Below, piece by piece: positions 44,065 to 56,984 of a stretch of DNA of 64,000 nt. The stretch lies in assembly GCA_950097015.1 (NCBI GenBank), contig CATNEN010000004.1, positions 274,918-338,917 of the forward strand, read 5' to 3'. Positions within the stretch are counted from its first letter, which is position 1, and each line of letters starts with the position of its first letter. The translations under genes and the position numbers were made by a program. The notes under the pieces were generated by a model. That model was not told the origin of the DNA, ran no database searches, and worked only from the letters and a program-made list of their open reading frames with translations. The stretch comes from Macrostomum hystrix. Its lineage: Eukaryota; Platyhelminthes; Macrostomidae.

Positions 44065-46358
44065 ATAAACCATAGAAAATCTGAGTTTGAATCATTGCAA
44101 AAATAGAGTTTGAATCATGGCTAAACCAGAGTCTGAATCATGGCTAAACCAGAGTCTGAATTATGGCTAAACCATAATATGAATCATTGCTAAACCAGAG
44201 TCTGAATCATGTCTAAACCAGCGTTTGAATCATGGCTAAACCATAGTATGAATCATGGCTAAACCAGAGTCTGAATCATGGCTAAACCAGCGTCTGAATC
44301 ATGGCTAACCCAGCGTTTGAATCATGGCTAAACCAGAGTTTGAATCATGGCTAAACCAGATCTTGAATCATGGCTAAACCAGAGCTTGAATCATGGCTAA
44401 ACAAGAGTTTGAATCATGGCTAAACCAGAGTTTGAATCATGGCTAAACCAGAGTTTGAATCATGGCTAATGCAGAGTTTGAATCATGGCTAAACAAGAGT
44501 TTGAATCATGGCTAAACAAGAGTTTGAATCATGGCTAAACCAGAGCTTGAATCATGGCTAAACCGGAGTTTGAATCATGGCTAAACCAGAGTTTGAATCA
44601 TGGCTAAACCAGAGTTTGAATCATGGCTAAACAAGAGTTTCAATCATGGCTAAACAAGAGTTTGAATCATGGCTAAACAAGAGTTTGAATCATGGCTAAA
44701 CTATGGCTTGAATCATAGCCAGCCAGAGTTCAAGCTAAACCAGAGCTTGAATCATGGCTAAACCGGAGTTTGAATCATGGCTAAACCAGAGTCTGAATCA
44801 TGGCTAAACCAGCGTTTAAATCATGGCTAAACCAGAGCTTGAATCATGGCTAAACCAGAGCTTGAATCATGGCTAAACAAGAGTTAGAATCATGGCTAAA
44901 CCGGAGTTTGAATCATGGCTAAACCAGAGCTTGAATCATGGCTAAACAAGAGTTTGAATCATGGCTAAACCAGAGTTTGAATCATGGCTAATGCAGAGTT
45001 TGAATCATGGCTAAAACAGAGCTTGAATCATGGCTAAACCGGAGTTTGAATCATGGCTAAACCAGAGTTTGAATCATGGCTAATGCAGAGTTTGAATCAT
45101 GGCTAAACAAGAGTTTCAATCATGGCTAAACAAGAGTTTGAATCGTGGCTAAACAAGAGTTTGAATCATGGCTAAACCAGAGTTTGAATCATGGCTAAAC
45201 CGGAGTTTGAATCATGGCTAATGCAGAGTTTGAATCATGGCTAAACAAGAGTTTCAATCATGGCTAAACAAGAGTTTGAATCATGGCTAAACAAGAGTTT
45301 GAATCATGGCTAAACTATGGCTTGAATCATAGCCAGCCAGAGTTCAAGCTAAACCAGAGCTTGAATCATGGCTAAACCGGAGTTTGAATCATGGCTAAAC
45401 CAGAGTTTGAATCATGGCTAAACCAGCGTTTGAATCATGGCTAAACCAGAGCTTGAATCATGGCTAAACCAGAGCTTGAATCATGGCTAAACAAGAGTTA
45501 GAATCATGGCTAAACCGGAGTTTGAATCATGGCTAAACCAGCGTTTGAATCATGGCTAAACCAGAGCTTGAATTATGGCTAAACCAGAGCTTGAATCATG
45601 GCTAAACAAGAGTTAGAATCATGGCTAAACCGGAGTTTGAATCATGGCTAAACCGGAGTTTGAATCATGGCTAAACCAGCGTTTGAATCATGGCTAAACA
45701 AGAGTTTGAATCATGGCTAAACCAGAGCTTGAATCATGGCTAAACAAGAGTTTGAATCATGGCTAAACAAGAGTTTCAATCATGGCTAAAAAAGAGTTTG
45801 AATCATGGCTAAACAAGAGTTTGAATCATGGCTAAACTATGGCTTGAATCATAGCCAGCCAGAGTTCAAGCTAAACCAGAGCTTGAATCATGGCTAAACC
45901 GGAGTTTGAATCATGGCTAAACCGGAGTTTGAATCATTGCTAAACCAGAGTTTGAATCATGGCTGAACCAAAGTCTGAATCATGGCTAAACCAGAGTTTG
46001 AATCATGGCTAAACCAGAGCTTGAATCATGGCTAAACCGGAGTCTGAATCATGGCTAAACCAGAGCTTGAATCATGGCTAAACAAGAGTTTGAATCATGG
46101 CTAAACTAGAGTTTGAATCATGGCTAAACCAGCGTCTGAATGATGGCTAAACCAGAGTTTGAATCATGGCTAAACCAGAGTCTGAACCATAGCTAAACCA
46201 GCGTCTGAATCATGGCTGAACCAGCGTTTGAATCATTGCTAAACCATAGCTTGAATCATAGCCAGCCAGAGTTCAAGCTAAACCAGAGCTTCAATCATGG
46301 CTAAACCAGAGCTTGAATCATGGCTAAACAAGAGTTAGAATCATGGCTAAACCAGAAC
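44065..46358 (+). repeat. 23-bp minisatellite in B2
   Basis: About 100 units of GAATCATGGCTAAACCAGAG plus TTT. Larger modules marked by CATAGCCAGCCAGAGTTCAAG recur, showing higher-order duplication. Confidence 0.95.
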
Positions 46359-47395
46359 TGGGGGATCATGGTAAACTGGGGGATAATTGTCAACTGGGGG
46401 ATCATTGTCAACTGGAGGATCATTGTCAACTGGTGGATAATTGTCAACTGGGGGATAATTGTTAACTGGGGAATCATCATCAAATGGGGGATTATGGTCA
46501 ACTGGGGATCATCATCTATTGGGAGTCATCATCAAATGGGGGATAATAGTCAACTGAGAGATAATTGTCGACTGGGGGATCATTGTCAACTGGGGGATCA
46601 TTGTCAACTTGGGGATCATTGTCAACTGGGAGATCATTGTCAACTGGGGATCATCATCTATTGGGAGTCATCATCAAATGGGGGATAATAGTCAACTGAG
46701 AGATAATTGTCAACTGGGGGATCATTGTCAACTGGGGGATCATTGTCAACTTGGGGATCATTGTCAACTGGGAGATCATTGTCAACTGGGGATCATTGTC
46801 AACTGGGGGATCATTGTCAACTGGGGGATCATTGTCAACTGGGAGATCATTGTCAACTGGGGGATCATTGTCAACTGGGGGATCATTGTCAACTGGGGGA
46901 TCATTGTCAACTGGGGGATCATTGTCAACTGGGGATCATTGTCAACTGCGTGATCATCATCAACTGGGGCATCATTGTCAACTGTGGGAACATTGTCAAC
47001 TGGGGATCATCATCAATGGGGAGTCATCATTAACTGAGGGATCATCATCGATTGGGGGATTATTGTCAACTGGGGGATCATTGTCAACTTGCGGATCATT
47101 GTCAACTTGGGGATCATTGTCATGGTCAACTGGGGATCATCATCAATTGGGAGTCATCATCAAATGGGGGATCATAGTCAACTGAGAGATAATTGTCGAC
47201 TGGGGGATCATTGTCAACTGGGAGATCATTGTCAACTTTGGGATCATTCTCAACTGGGGGATCATTGTCAACTGGGGGTTCATTGTCAACTGGGGGATCA
47301 TTGTCAACTGGGGGATCATTGTCAACTGGGGGATCATCATCAACTGGGAGAGCATCATCAACGGGGGGATCATTGTCAACTGGGGGTTCATTGTA
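46359..47395 (+). repeat. 18-bp minisatellite in B2
   Basis: CTGGGGGATCATTGTCAA units. It appears identical or nearly so to the arrays at 49378-50413 and 56985-58021. Confidence 0.95.
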
Positions 47396-47486
47396 GCTTT
47401 AAAAAGCTGTAAATTCAGCTGCTAAAAAGTATATACTAGACGAATTAAAAGTATTTCTGCTCCCCGAAGGGGGGCAAAACTTGCTA

Positions 47487-47824
47487 TCTAATATACTAAA
47501 AATGAAAATCTTGCTTGCTTGCTTGTAATTGATTTTCTCCCGAACGGCTCAACCGATTTTCACAATTTCTTCACCAAAAGATGCCAAATATGGGGACACA
47601 TATACACGTATTTTTATTAAGCTTAATTCCATTGCCAAGGGGATTAAATATTCGAAAAACAGTTTTAAATAGGCCTTTCTAATGCATTCTTGTTTTCAGC
47701 TTGTGCACAGTGAGGCCTCCAGTGCCAAATTTAATGATTGCATCAGAGCCAGTTCTGATAACGCACGCGCGTACTGATAAGAACTCACAGAGAGGCTACC
47801 CAGAGGGTAGCGAAGGGCAGCTAG
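47487..47824 (+). mobile_element. Short Helitron-like element A1 (338 bp)
   Basis: TCTAATATACTAAAAATG at the 5' end; 3' hairpin GCTACCC-AGA-GGGTAGC (47795-47811), 9-nt spacer, CTAG. The first 170 bp or so (CCCGAACGGCTCAACCGATT, AAAAGATGCCAAATATGGGG, AAGGGGATTAAATATTCG) is shared with the B elements; the 3' half is different. Confidence 0.85.
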
Positions 47825-48462
47825 TCCTTTATTATTATTTTTTTTTTTTATATACTAAAATTCAAAACTATATTTCTATCTATCTATCTATATATATATA
47901 CGAAAAATTGATTTTCTCCCGAACGGCTCAACCGATTTTCACCATTTCTTCACCAAAAGATGCCAAATATGGGGACAATTATACACGTATTTTTATTAAG
48001 CTTAACTTTATTGCTAAGGGGATTAAATATTCGAAAAACATGATTTTTCAAAGGTCAAACCATCTTGGCCTATTGAGAATTTCACTGACAGCCACTGAGT
48101 TAGAATTGCATCGTCGAATTGCGCAACAACCCCTAGCTGATTGAATTTGAAGCCTGCACTCTGGAGACAAATTAGAAATAAATGTACACAACCAACCGCG
48201 AGACTGAGTGTACTCTATTTTCTCACTTTGTTGTACAAAGCCAGAACTTTGAGAATTCATTTTATAAGGCTGATTTCTGCACCCACTAACCAACAGTCGG
48301 AATAGCCGATGTGTAGGCACGAGGAATAAGTTAGGCTAGGCTAGGGTTCGATTCTGCACTGCGTCAAATCATTTAGACTAATTTTCAGCCAGTAGTGATT
48401 GAAGACTATTTTAATTTATTTTTTTCATTTCGTAAATAAAATATTATAAACCATAGAAAATC

Positions 48463-49377
48463 TGAGTTTGAATCATTGCAAAAATAGAGTTTGAATCATG
48501 GCTAAACCAGAGTCTGAATCATGGCTAAACCAGAGTCTGAATTATGGCTAAACCATAATATGAATCATTGCTAAACCAGAGTCTGAATCATGTCTAAACC
48601 AGCGTTTGAATCATGGCTAAACCATAGTATGAATCATGGCTAAACCAGAGTCTGAATCATGGCTAAACCAGCGTCTGAATCATGGCTAACCCAGCGTTTG
48701 AATCATGGCTAAACCAGAGTTTGAATCATGGCTAAACCAGATCTTGAATCATGGCTAAACCAGAGCTTGAATCATGGCTAAACAAGAGTTTGAATCATGG
48801 CTAAACCAGAGTTTGAATCATGGCTAAACCAGAGTTTGAATCATGGCTAAACTATGGCTTGAATCATAGCCAGCCAGAGTTCAAGCTAAACCAGAGCTTG
48901 AATCATGGCTAAACCGGAGTTTGAATCATGGCTAAACCGGAGTTTGAATCATTGCTAAACCAGAGTTTGAATCATGGCTGAACCAAAGTCTGAATCATGG
49001 CTAAACCAGAGTTTGAATCATGGCTAAACCAGAGCTTGAATCATGGCTAAACCGGAGTCTGAATCATGGCTAAACCAGAGCTTGAATCATGGCTAAACAA
49101 GAGTTTGAATCATGGCTAAACTAGAGTTTGAATCATGGCTAAACCAGCGTCTGAATGATGGCTAAACCAGAGTTTGAATCATGGCTAAACCAGAGTCTGA
49201 ACCATACATAGCTAAACCAGCGTCTGAATCATGGCTGAACCAGCGTTTGAATCATTGCTAAACCATAGCTTGAATCATAGCCAGCCAGAGTTCAAGCTAA
49301 ACCAGAGCTTCAATCATGGCTAAACCAGAGCTTGAATCATGGCTAAACAAGAGTTAGAATCATGGCTAAACCAGAAC
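48463..49377 (+). repeat. 23-bp minisatellite in B3 (contracted)
   Basis: Same start and end sequence as the arrays in B2 and B6 but only about 40 units, so internal units were lost or not gained. Confidence 0.93.
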
Positions 49378-50413
49378 TGGGGGATCATGGTAAACTGGGG
49401 GATAATTGTCAACTGGGGGATCATTGTCAACTGGAGGATCATTGTCAACTGGTGGATAATTGTCAACTGGGGGATAATTGTTAACTGGGGAATCATCATC
49501 AAATGGGGGATTATGGTCAACTGGGGATCATCATCTATTGGGAGTCATCATCAAATGGGGGATAATAGTCAACTGAGAGATAATTGTCGACTGGGGGATC
49601 ATTGTCAACTGGGGGATCATTGTCAACTTGGGGATCATTGTCAACTGGGAGATCATTGTCAACTGGGGATCATCATCTATTGGGAGTCATCATCAAATGG
49701 GGGATAATAGTCAACTGAGAGATAATTGTCAACTGGGGGATCATTGTCAACTGGGGGATCATTGTCAACTTGGGGATCATTGTCAACTGGGAGATCATTG
49801 TCAACTGGGGATCATTGTCAACTGGGGGATCATTGTCAACTGGGGGATCATTGTCAACTGGGAGATCATTGTCAACTGGGGGATCATTGTCAACTGGGGG
49901 ATCATTGTCAACTGGGGGATCATTGTCAACTGGGGGATCATTGTCAACTGGGGATCATTGTCAACTGCGTGATCATCATCAACTGGGGCATCATTGTCAA
50001 CTGTGGGAACATTGTCAACTGGGGATCATCATCAATGGGGAGTCATCATTAACTGAGGGATCATCATCGATTGGGGGATTATTGTCAACTGGGGGATCAT
50101 TGTCAACTTGCGGATCATTGTCAACTTGGGGATCATTGTCATGGTCAACTGGGGATCATCATCAATTGGGAGTCATCATCAAATGGGGGATCATAGTCAA
50201 CTGAGAGATAATTGTCGACTGGGGGATCATTGTCAACTGGGAGATCATTGTCAACTTTGGGATCATTCTCAACTGGGGGATCATTGTCAACTGGGGGTTC
50301 ATTGTCAACTGGGGGATCATTGTCAACTGGGGGATCATTGTCAACTGGGGGATCATCATCAACTGGGAGAGCATCATCAACGGGGGGATCATTGTCAACT
50401 GGGGGTTCATTGT
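49378..50413 (+). repeat. 18-bp minisatellite in B3
   Basis: Essentially a copy of 46359-47395, including its rare variants. Confidence 0.93.
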
Positions 50414-50505
50414 AGCTTTAAAAAGCTGTAAATTCAGCTGCTAAAAAGTATATACTAGACGAATTAAAAGTATTTCTGCTCCCCGAAGGGGGGCAAAACT
50501 TGCTA

Positions 50506-50843
50506 TCTAATATACTAAAAATGAAAATCTTGCTTGCTTGCTTGTAATTGATTTTCTCCCGAACGGCTCAACCGATTTTCACAATTTCTTCACCAAAAGA
50601 TGCCAAATATGGGGACACATATACACGTATTTTTATTAAGCTTAATTCCATTGCCAAGGGGATTAAATATTCGAAAAACAGTTTTAAATAGGCCTTTCTA
50701 ATGCATTCTTGTTTTCAGCTTGTGCACAGTGAGGCCTCCAGTGCCAAATTTAATGATTGCATCAGAGCCAGTTCTGATAACGCACGCGCGTACTGATAAG
50801 AACTCACAGAGAGGCTACCCAGAGGGTAGCGAAGGGCAGCTAG
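50506..50843 (+). mobile_element. Short Helitron-like element A2 (338 bp)
   Basis: Same ends and length as A1: TCTAATATAC, GCTACCC-AGA-GGGTAGC hairpin, CTAG. Confidence 0.85.
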
Positions 50844-50865
50844 TCCTTTATTATTATTTTTTTTT

Positions 50866-51192
50866 TCTAATATACTAAAAATGAAAATCTTGCTTGCTTG
50901 TTCGTAATTGATTTTCTCCCGAACGGCTCAACCAATTTTCACCATTTCTTCACCAAAAGATGCCAAATATGGGGACAACTATACACGTATTTTTATTAAG
51001 CTTAATTCCATTGCCAAGGGGATTAAATATTCAAAAAACAGTTTTAAATAGGCTTTTCTAATGCATTCTTGTTTTCAGCTTGTGCACAGTGAGGCTCCAG
51101 TGCCAACTTTAATGATTGCATCAGAGCCAGTTTTGATAACGAACTGATAAGAACTCCAGTGAGGCTACCCAGAGGGTAGCGAAGGCAGCTAG
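50866..51192 (+). mobile_element. Short Helitron-like element A3 (327 bp)
   Basis: TCTAATATAC start within a T run, hairpin, GAAGGCAG spacer (8 nt) and CTAG end. It lacks the CGCACGCGCG segment of A1/A2. Confidence 0.85.
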
Positions 51193-52126
51193 TTTATATA
51201 CTAAAATTCAAAACTATATTTCTATCTATCTATCTATATATATATACGAAAAATTGATTTTCTCCCGAACGGCTCAACCGATTTTCACCATTTCTTCACC
51301 AAAAGATGCCAAATATGGGGACAATTATACACGTATTTTTATTAAGCTTAACTTTATTGCTAAGGGGATTAAATATTCGAAAAACATGATTTTTCAAAGG
51401 TCAAACCATCTTGGCCTATTGAGAATTTCACTGACAGCCACTGAGTTAGAATTGCATCGTCGAATTGCGCAACAACCCCTAGCTGATTGAATTTGAAGCC
51501 TGCACTCTGGAGACAAATTAGAAATAAATGTACACAACCAACCGCGAGACTGAGTGTACTCTATTTTCTCACTTTGTTGTACAAAGCCAGAACTTTGAGA
51601 ATTCATTTTATAAGGCTGATTTCTGCACCCACTAACCAACAGTCGGAATAGCCGATGTGTAGGCACGAGGAATAAGTTAGGCTAGGCTAGGGTTCGATTC
51701 TGCACTGCGTCAAATCTAATATACTAAAAATGAAAATCTTGCTTGCTTGTATGTTTGCAATCGACTAGCTCCCAAACGGCTCAACCGATTTTCGCAATTC
51801 CTTCGCCAAAAGATCGCAAATGGGCCGGAATCGGTACACGTAATTTTATTAAGCTTAATTCCATTGGCAAGGGGATTAAATATTCGAAAAACAGTTTTAA
51901 ATAGGCTTTTCTAATGCATTCTTGTTTTCAGCTTGTGCACAGTGAGGCTCCAGTGCCAACTTTAATGATTGCATCAGAGCCAGTTTTGATAACGAACTGA
52001 TAAGAACTCCAGTGAGGCTACCCAGAGGGTAGCGAAGGCAGCTAGTCATTTAGACTAATTTTCAGCCAGTAGTGATTGAAGACTATTTTAATTTATTTTT
52101 TTCATTTCGTAAATAAAATATTATAA
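51193..52126 (+). repeat. 934-bp composite unit, copy 1
   Basis: TTTATATACTAAAATTC head of a B element, interrupted by nested A4 (51715-52045), ending AAATAAAATATTATAA. Repeated at 52127 with exactly 934-bp spacing and again from 53061. Confidence 0.92.
51715..52045 (+). mobile_element. Short Helitron-like element A4 nested in a B head (331 bp)
   Basis: Inserted precisely between A and T: GCGTCAAA|TCTAATATAC ... GCAGCTAG|TCATTTAG. Unoccupied copies of the site (GCGTCAAATCATTTAG) exist at about 41517, 43980, 48360, 58986 and 61219, and there is no target duplication. Confidence 0.92.
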
Positions 52127-53060
52127 TTTATATACTAAAATTCAAAACTATATTTCTATCTATCTATCTATATATATATACGAAAAATTGATTTTCTCCC
52201 GAACGGCTCAACCGATTTTCACCATTTCTTCACCAAAAGATGCCAAATATGGGGACAATTATACACGTATTTTTATTAAGCTTAACTTTATTGCTAAGGG
52301 GATTAAATATTCGAAAAACATGATTTTTCAAAGGTCAAACCATCTTGGCCTATTGAGAATTTCACTGACAGCCACTGAGTTAGAATTGCATCGTCGAATT
52401 GCGCAACAACCCCTAGCTGATTGAATTTGAAGCCTGCACTCTGGAGACAAATTAGAAATAAATGTACACAACCAACCGCGAGACTGAGTGTACTCTATTT
52501 TCTCACTTTGTTGTACAAAGCCAGAACTTTGAGAATTCATTTTATAAGGCTGATTTCTGCACCCACTAACCAACAGTCGGAATAGCCGATGTGTAGGCAC
52601 GAGGAATAAGTTAGGCTAGGCTAGGGTTCGATTCTGCACTGCGTCAAATCTAATATACTAAAAATGAAAATCTTGCTTGCTTGTATGTTTGCAATCGACT
52701 AGCTCCCAAACGGCTCAACCGATTTTCGCAATTCCTTCGCCAAAAGATCGCAAATGGGCCGGAATCGGTACACGTAATTTTATTAAGCTTAATTCCATTG
52801 GCAAGGGGATTAAATATTCGAAAAACAGTTTTAAATAGGCTTTTCTAATGCATTCTTGTTTTCAGCTTGTGCACAGTGAGGCTCCAGTGCCAACTTTAAT
52901 GATTGCATCAGAGCCAGTTTTGATAACGAACTGATAAGAACTCCAGTGAGGCTACCCAGAGGGTAGCGAAGGCAGCTAGTCATTTAGACTAATTTTCAGC
53001 CAGTAGTGATTGAAGACTATTTTAATTTATTTTTTTCATTTCGTAAATAAAATATTATAA
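52127..53060 (+). repeat. 934-bp composite unit, copy 2 (with nested A5, 52649-52979)
   Basis: Appears identical to copy 1, including the nested short element and both junctions. Confidence 0.92.
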
Positions 53061-53999
53061 TTTATATACTAAAATTCAAAACTATATTTCTATCTATCTA
53101 TCTATATATATATACGAAAAATTGATTTTCTCCCGAACGGCTCAACCGATTTTCACCATTTCTTCACCAAAAGATGCCAAATATGGGGACAATTATACAC
53201 GTATTTTTATTAAGCTTAACTTTATTGCTAAGGGGATTAAATATTCGAAAAACATGATTTTTCAAAGGTCAAACCATCTTGGCCTATTGAGAATTTCACT
53301 GACAGCCACTGAGTTAGAATTGCATCGTCGAATTGCGCAACAACCCCTAGCTGATTGAATTTGAAGCCTGCACTCTGGAGACAAATTAGAAATAAATGTA
53401 CACAACCAACCGCGAGACTGAGTGTACTCTATTTTCTCACTTTGTTGTACAAAGCCAGAACTTTGAGAATTCATTTTATAAGGCTGATTTCTGCACCCAC
53501 TAACCAACAGTCGGAATAGCCGATGTGTAGGCACGAGGAATAAGTTAGGCTAGGCTAGGGTTCGATTCTGCACTGCGTCAAATCTAATATACTAAAAATG
53601 AAAATCTTGCTTGCTTGTTTGCAATCGACTAGCTCCCGAACGGCTCAACCGATTTTCACAATTCCTTCGCCAAAAGATCACAATTGGGCCGGAATCGGTA
53701 CACGTAATTTTATTAAGCTTAATTCCATTGGCAAGGGGATTAAATATTCGAAAAACAGTTTTAAATAGGCTTTTCTAATGCATTCTTGTTTTCAGCTTGT
53801 GCACAGTGAGGCTCCAGTGCCAACTTTAATGATTGCATCAGAGCCAGTTTTGATAACGAACTGATAAGAACTCCAGTGAGGCTACCCAGAGGGTAGCGAA
53901 GGCAGCTAGTCATTTAGACTAATTTTCAGCCAGTAGTGATTGAAGACTATTTTAATTTATTTTTTTCATTTCGTAAATAAAATATTATAAACCATAGAA

Positions 54000-56984
54000 A
54001 ATCTGAGTTTGAATCATTGCAAAAATAGAGTTTGAATCATGGCTAAACCAGAGTCTGAATCATGGCTAAACCAGAGTCTGAATTATGGCTAAACCATAAT
54101 ATGAATCATTGCTAAACCAGAGTCTGAATCATGTCTAAACCAGCGTTTGAATCATGGCTAAACCATAGTATGAATCATGGCTAAACCAGAGTCTGAATCA
54201 TGGCTAAACCAGCGTCTGAATCATGGCTAACCCAGCGTTTGAATCATGGCTAAACCAGAGTTTGAATCATGGCTAAACCAGATCTTGAATCATGGCTAAA
54301 CCAGAGCTTGAATCATGGCTAAACAAGAGTTTGAATCATGGCTAAACCAGAGTTTGAATCATGGCTAAACCAGAGTTTGAATCATGGCTAATGCAGAGTT
54401 TGAATCATGGCTAAACAAGAGTTTGAATCATGGCTAAACAAGAGTTTGAATCATGGCTAAACCAGAGCTTGAACATGGCTAAACCGGAGTTTGAATCATG
54501 GCTAAACCAGAGTTTGAATCATGGCTAATGCAGAGTTTGAATCATGGCTAAACAAGAGTTTCAATCATGGCTAAACAAGAGTTTGAATCATGGCTAAACA
54601 AGAGTTTGAATCATGGCTAAACTATGGCTTGAATCATAGCCAGCCAGAGTTCAAGCTAAACCAGAGCTTGAATCATGGCTAAACCGGAGTTTGAATCATG
54701 GCTAAACCAGAGTCTGAATCATGGCTAAACCAGCGTTTAAATCATGGCTAAACCAGAGCTTGAATCATGGCTAAACCAGAGCTTGAATCATGGCTAAACA
54801 AGAGTTAGAATCATGGCTAAACCGGAGTTTGAATCATGGCTAAACCAGAGCTTGAATCATGGCTAAACAAGAGTTTGAATCATGGCTAAACCAGAGTTTG
54901 AATCATGGCTAATGCAGAGTTTGAATCATGGCTAATGCAGAGTTTGAATCATGGCTAAACAAGAGTTTCAATCATGGCTAAACAAGAGTTTGAATCATGG
55001 CTAAACAAGAGTTTGAATCATGGCTAAACTATGGCTTGAATCATAGCCAGCCAGAGTTCAAGCTAAACCAGAGCTTGAATCATGGCTAAACCGGAGTTTG
55101 AATCATGGCTAAACCATCGTTTGAATCATGGCTAAACCAGCGTTTGAATCATGGCTAAACCAGAGCTTGAATCATGGCTAAACAAGAGCTTGAATCATGG
55201 CTAAACAAGAGTTAGAATCATGGCTAAACCGGAGTTTGAATCATGGCTAAACCAGAGCTTGAATCATGGCTAAACAAGAGTTTGAATCATGGCTAAACCA
55301 GAGCTTGAATCATGGCTAAACCGGAGTTTGAATCATGGCTAAACCAGAGTTTGAATCATGGCTAAACCAGCGTTTAAATCATGGCTAAACCAGAGCTTGA
55401 ATCATGGCTAAACCAGAGCTTGAATCATGGCTAAACAAGAGTTAGAATCATGGCTAAACCGGAGTTTGAATCATGGCTAAACCAGAGCTTGAATCATGGC
55501 TAAACAAGAGTTTGAATCATGGCTAAACCAGAGTTTGAATCATGGCTAATGCAGAGTTTGAATCATGGCTAAAACAGAGCTTGAATCATGGCTAAACCGG
55601 AGTTTGAATCATGGCTAATGCAGAGTTTGAATCATGGCTAAACCAGAGTTTGAATCATGGCTAATGCAGAGTTTGAATCATGGCTAAACAAGAGTTTCAA
55701 TCATGGCTAAACAAGAGTTTGAATCGTGGCTAAACAAGAGTTTGAATCATGGCTAAACCAGAGTTTGAATCATGGCTAAACCGGAGTTTGAATCATGGCT
55801 AAACCAGAGTTTGAATCATGGCTAAACCAGCGTTTGAATCATGGCTAATGCAGAGTTTGAATCATGGCTAAACAAGAGTTTCAATCATGGCTAAACAAGA
55901 GTTTGAATCATGGCTAAACAAGAGTTTGAATCATGGCTAAACTATGGCTTGAATCATAGCCAGCCAGAGTTCAAGCTAAACCAGAGCTTGAATCATGGCT
56001 AAACCGGAGTTTGAATCATGGCTAAACCAGAGTTTGAATCATGGCTAAACCAGCGTTTGAATCATGGCTAAACCAGAGCTTGAATCATGGCTAAACCAGA
56101 GCTTGAATCATGGCTAAACAAGAGTTAGAATCATGGCTAAACCGGAGTTTGAATCATGGCTAAACCAGCGTTTGAATCATGGCTAAACCAGAGCTTGAAT
56201 TATGGCTAAACCAGAGCTTGAATCATGGCTAAACAAGAGTTAGAATCATGGCTAAACCGGAGTTTGAATCATGGCTAAACCGGAGTTTGAATCATGGCTA
56301 AACCAGCGTTTGAATCATGGCTAAACAAGAGTTTGAATCATGGCTAAACCAGAGCTTGAATCATGGCTAAACAAGAGTTTGAATCATGGCTAAACAAGAG
56401 TTTCAATCATGGCTAAAAAAGAGTTTGAATCATGGCTAAACAAGAGTTTGAATCATGGCTAAACTATGGCTTGAATCATAGCCAGCCAGAGTTCAAGCTA
56501 AACCAGAGCTTGAATCATGGCTAAACCGGAGTTTGAATCATGGCTAAACCGGAGTTTGAATCATTGCTAAACCAGAGTTTGAATCATGGCTGAACCAAAG
56601 TCTGAATCATGGCTAAACCAGAGTTTGAATCATGGCTAAACCAGAGCTTGAATCATGGCTAAACCGGAGTCTGAATCATGGCTAAACCAGAGCTTGAATC
56701 ATGGCTAAACAAGAGTTTGAATCATGGCTAAACTAGAGTTTGAATCATGGCTAAACCAGCGTCTGAATGATGGCTAAACCAGAGTTTGAATCATGGCTAA
56801 ACCAGAGTCTGAACCATAGCTAAACCAGCGTCTGAATCATGGCTGAACCAGCGTTTGAATCATTGCTAAACCATAGCTTGAATCATAGCCAGCCAGAGTT
56901 CAAGCTAAACCAGAGCTTCAATCATGGCTAAACCAGAGCTTGAATCATGGCTAAACAAGAGTTAGAATCATGGCTAAACCAGAA
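54000..56984 (+). repeat. 23-bp minisatellite in B6 (expanded)
   Basis: About 130 units, the longest of the set. It shares start, end and internal landmarks with B2. Confidence 0.94.

Larger units (their letters stand above)
43490..47486 (+). mobile_element. Helitron-like element B2 (about 4.0 kb)
   Basis: Begins TCCACTATAC directly after the CTAG of B1, a head-to-tail junction with no intervening base. It has the same head, arrays and tail as B1. The hairpin GCTCCCC-GAA-GGGGGGC is present, but the terminus reads CTTGCTA and is joined directly to the TC of the next element, so the final G is missing. Confidence 0.8.
47825..50505 (+). mobile_element. Helitron-like element B3 (about 2.7 kb)
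   Basis: Follows A1's CTAG with TCCTTTATTATT and a T run, then TATATACTAAAATTC, a TCTA microsatellite and the common head. The 5' end is therefore less certain than in B1/B2. It carries the 23-bp array (48463-49377), the 18-bp array (49378-50413) and the B tail ending CTTGCTA. Confidence 0.72.

Noticed and set aside
51254-51490. Repeated 78- and 90-codon open frames in the Helitron heads
   Set aside because: Identical between copies because the DNA is duplicated; no coding-like features and no homology to Rep or helicase.
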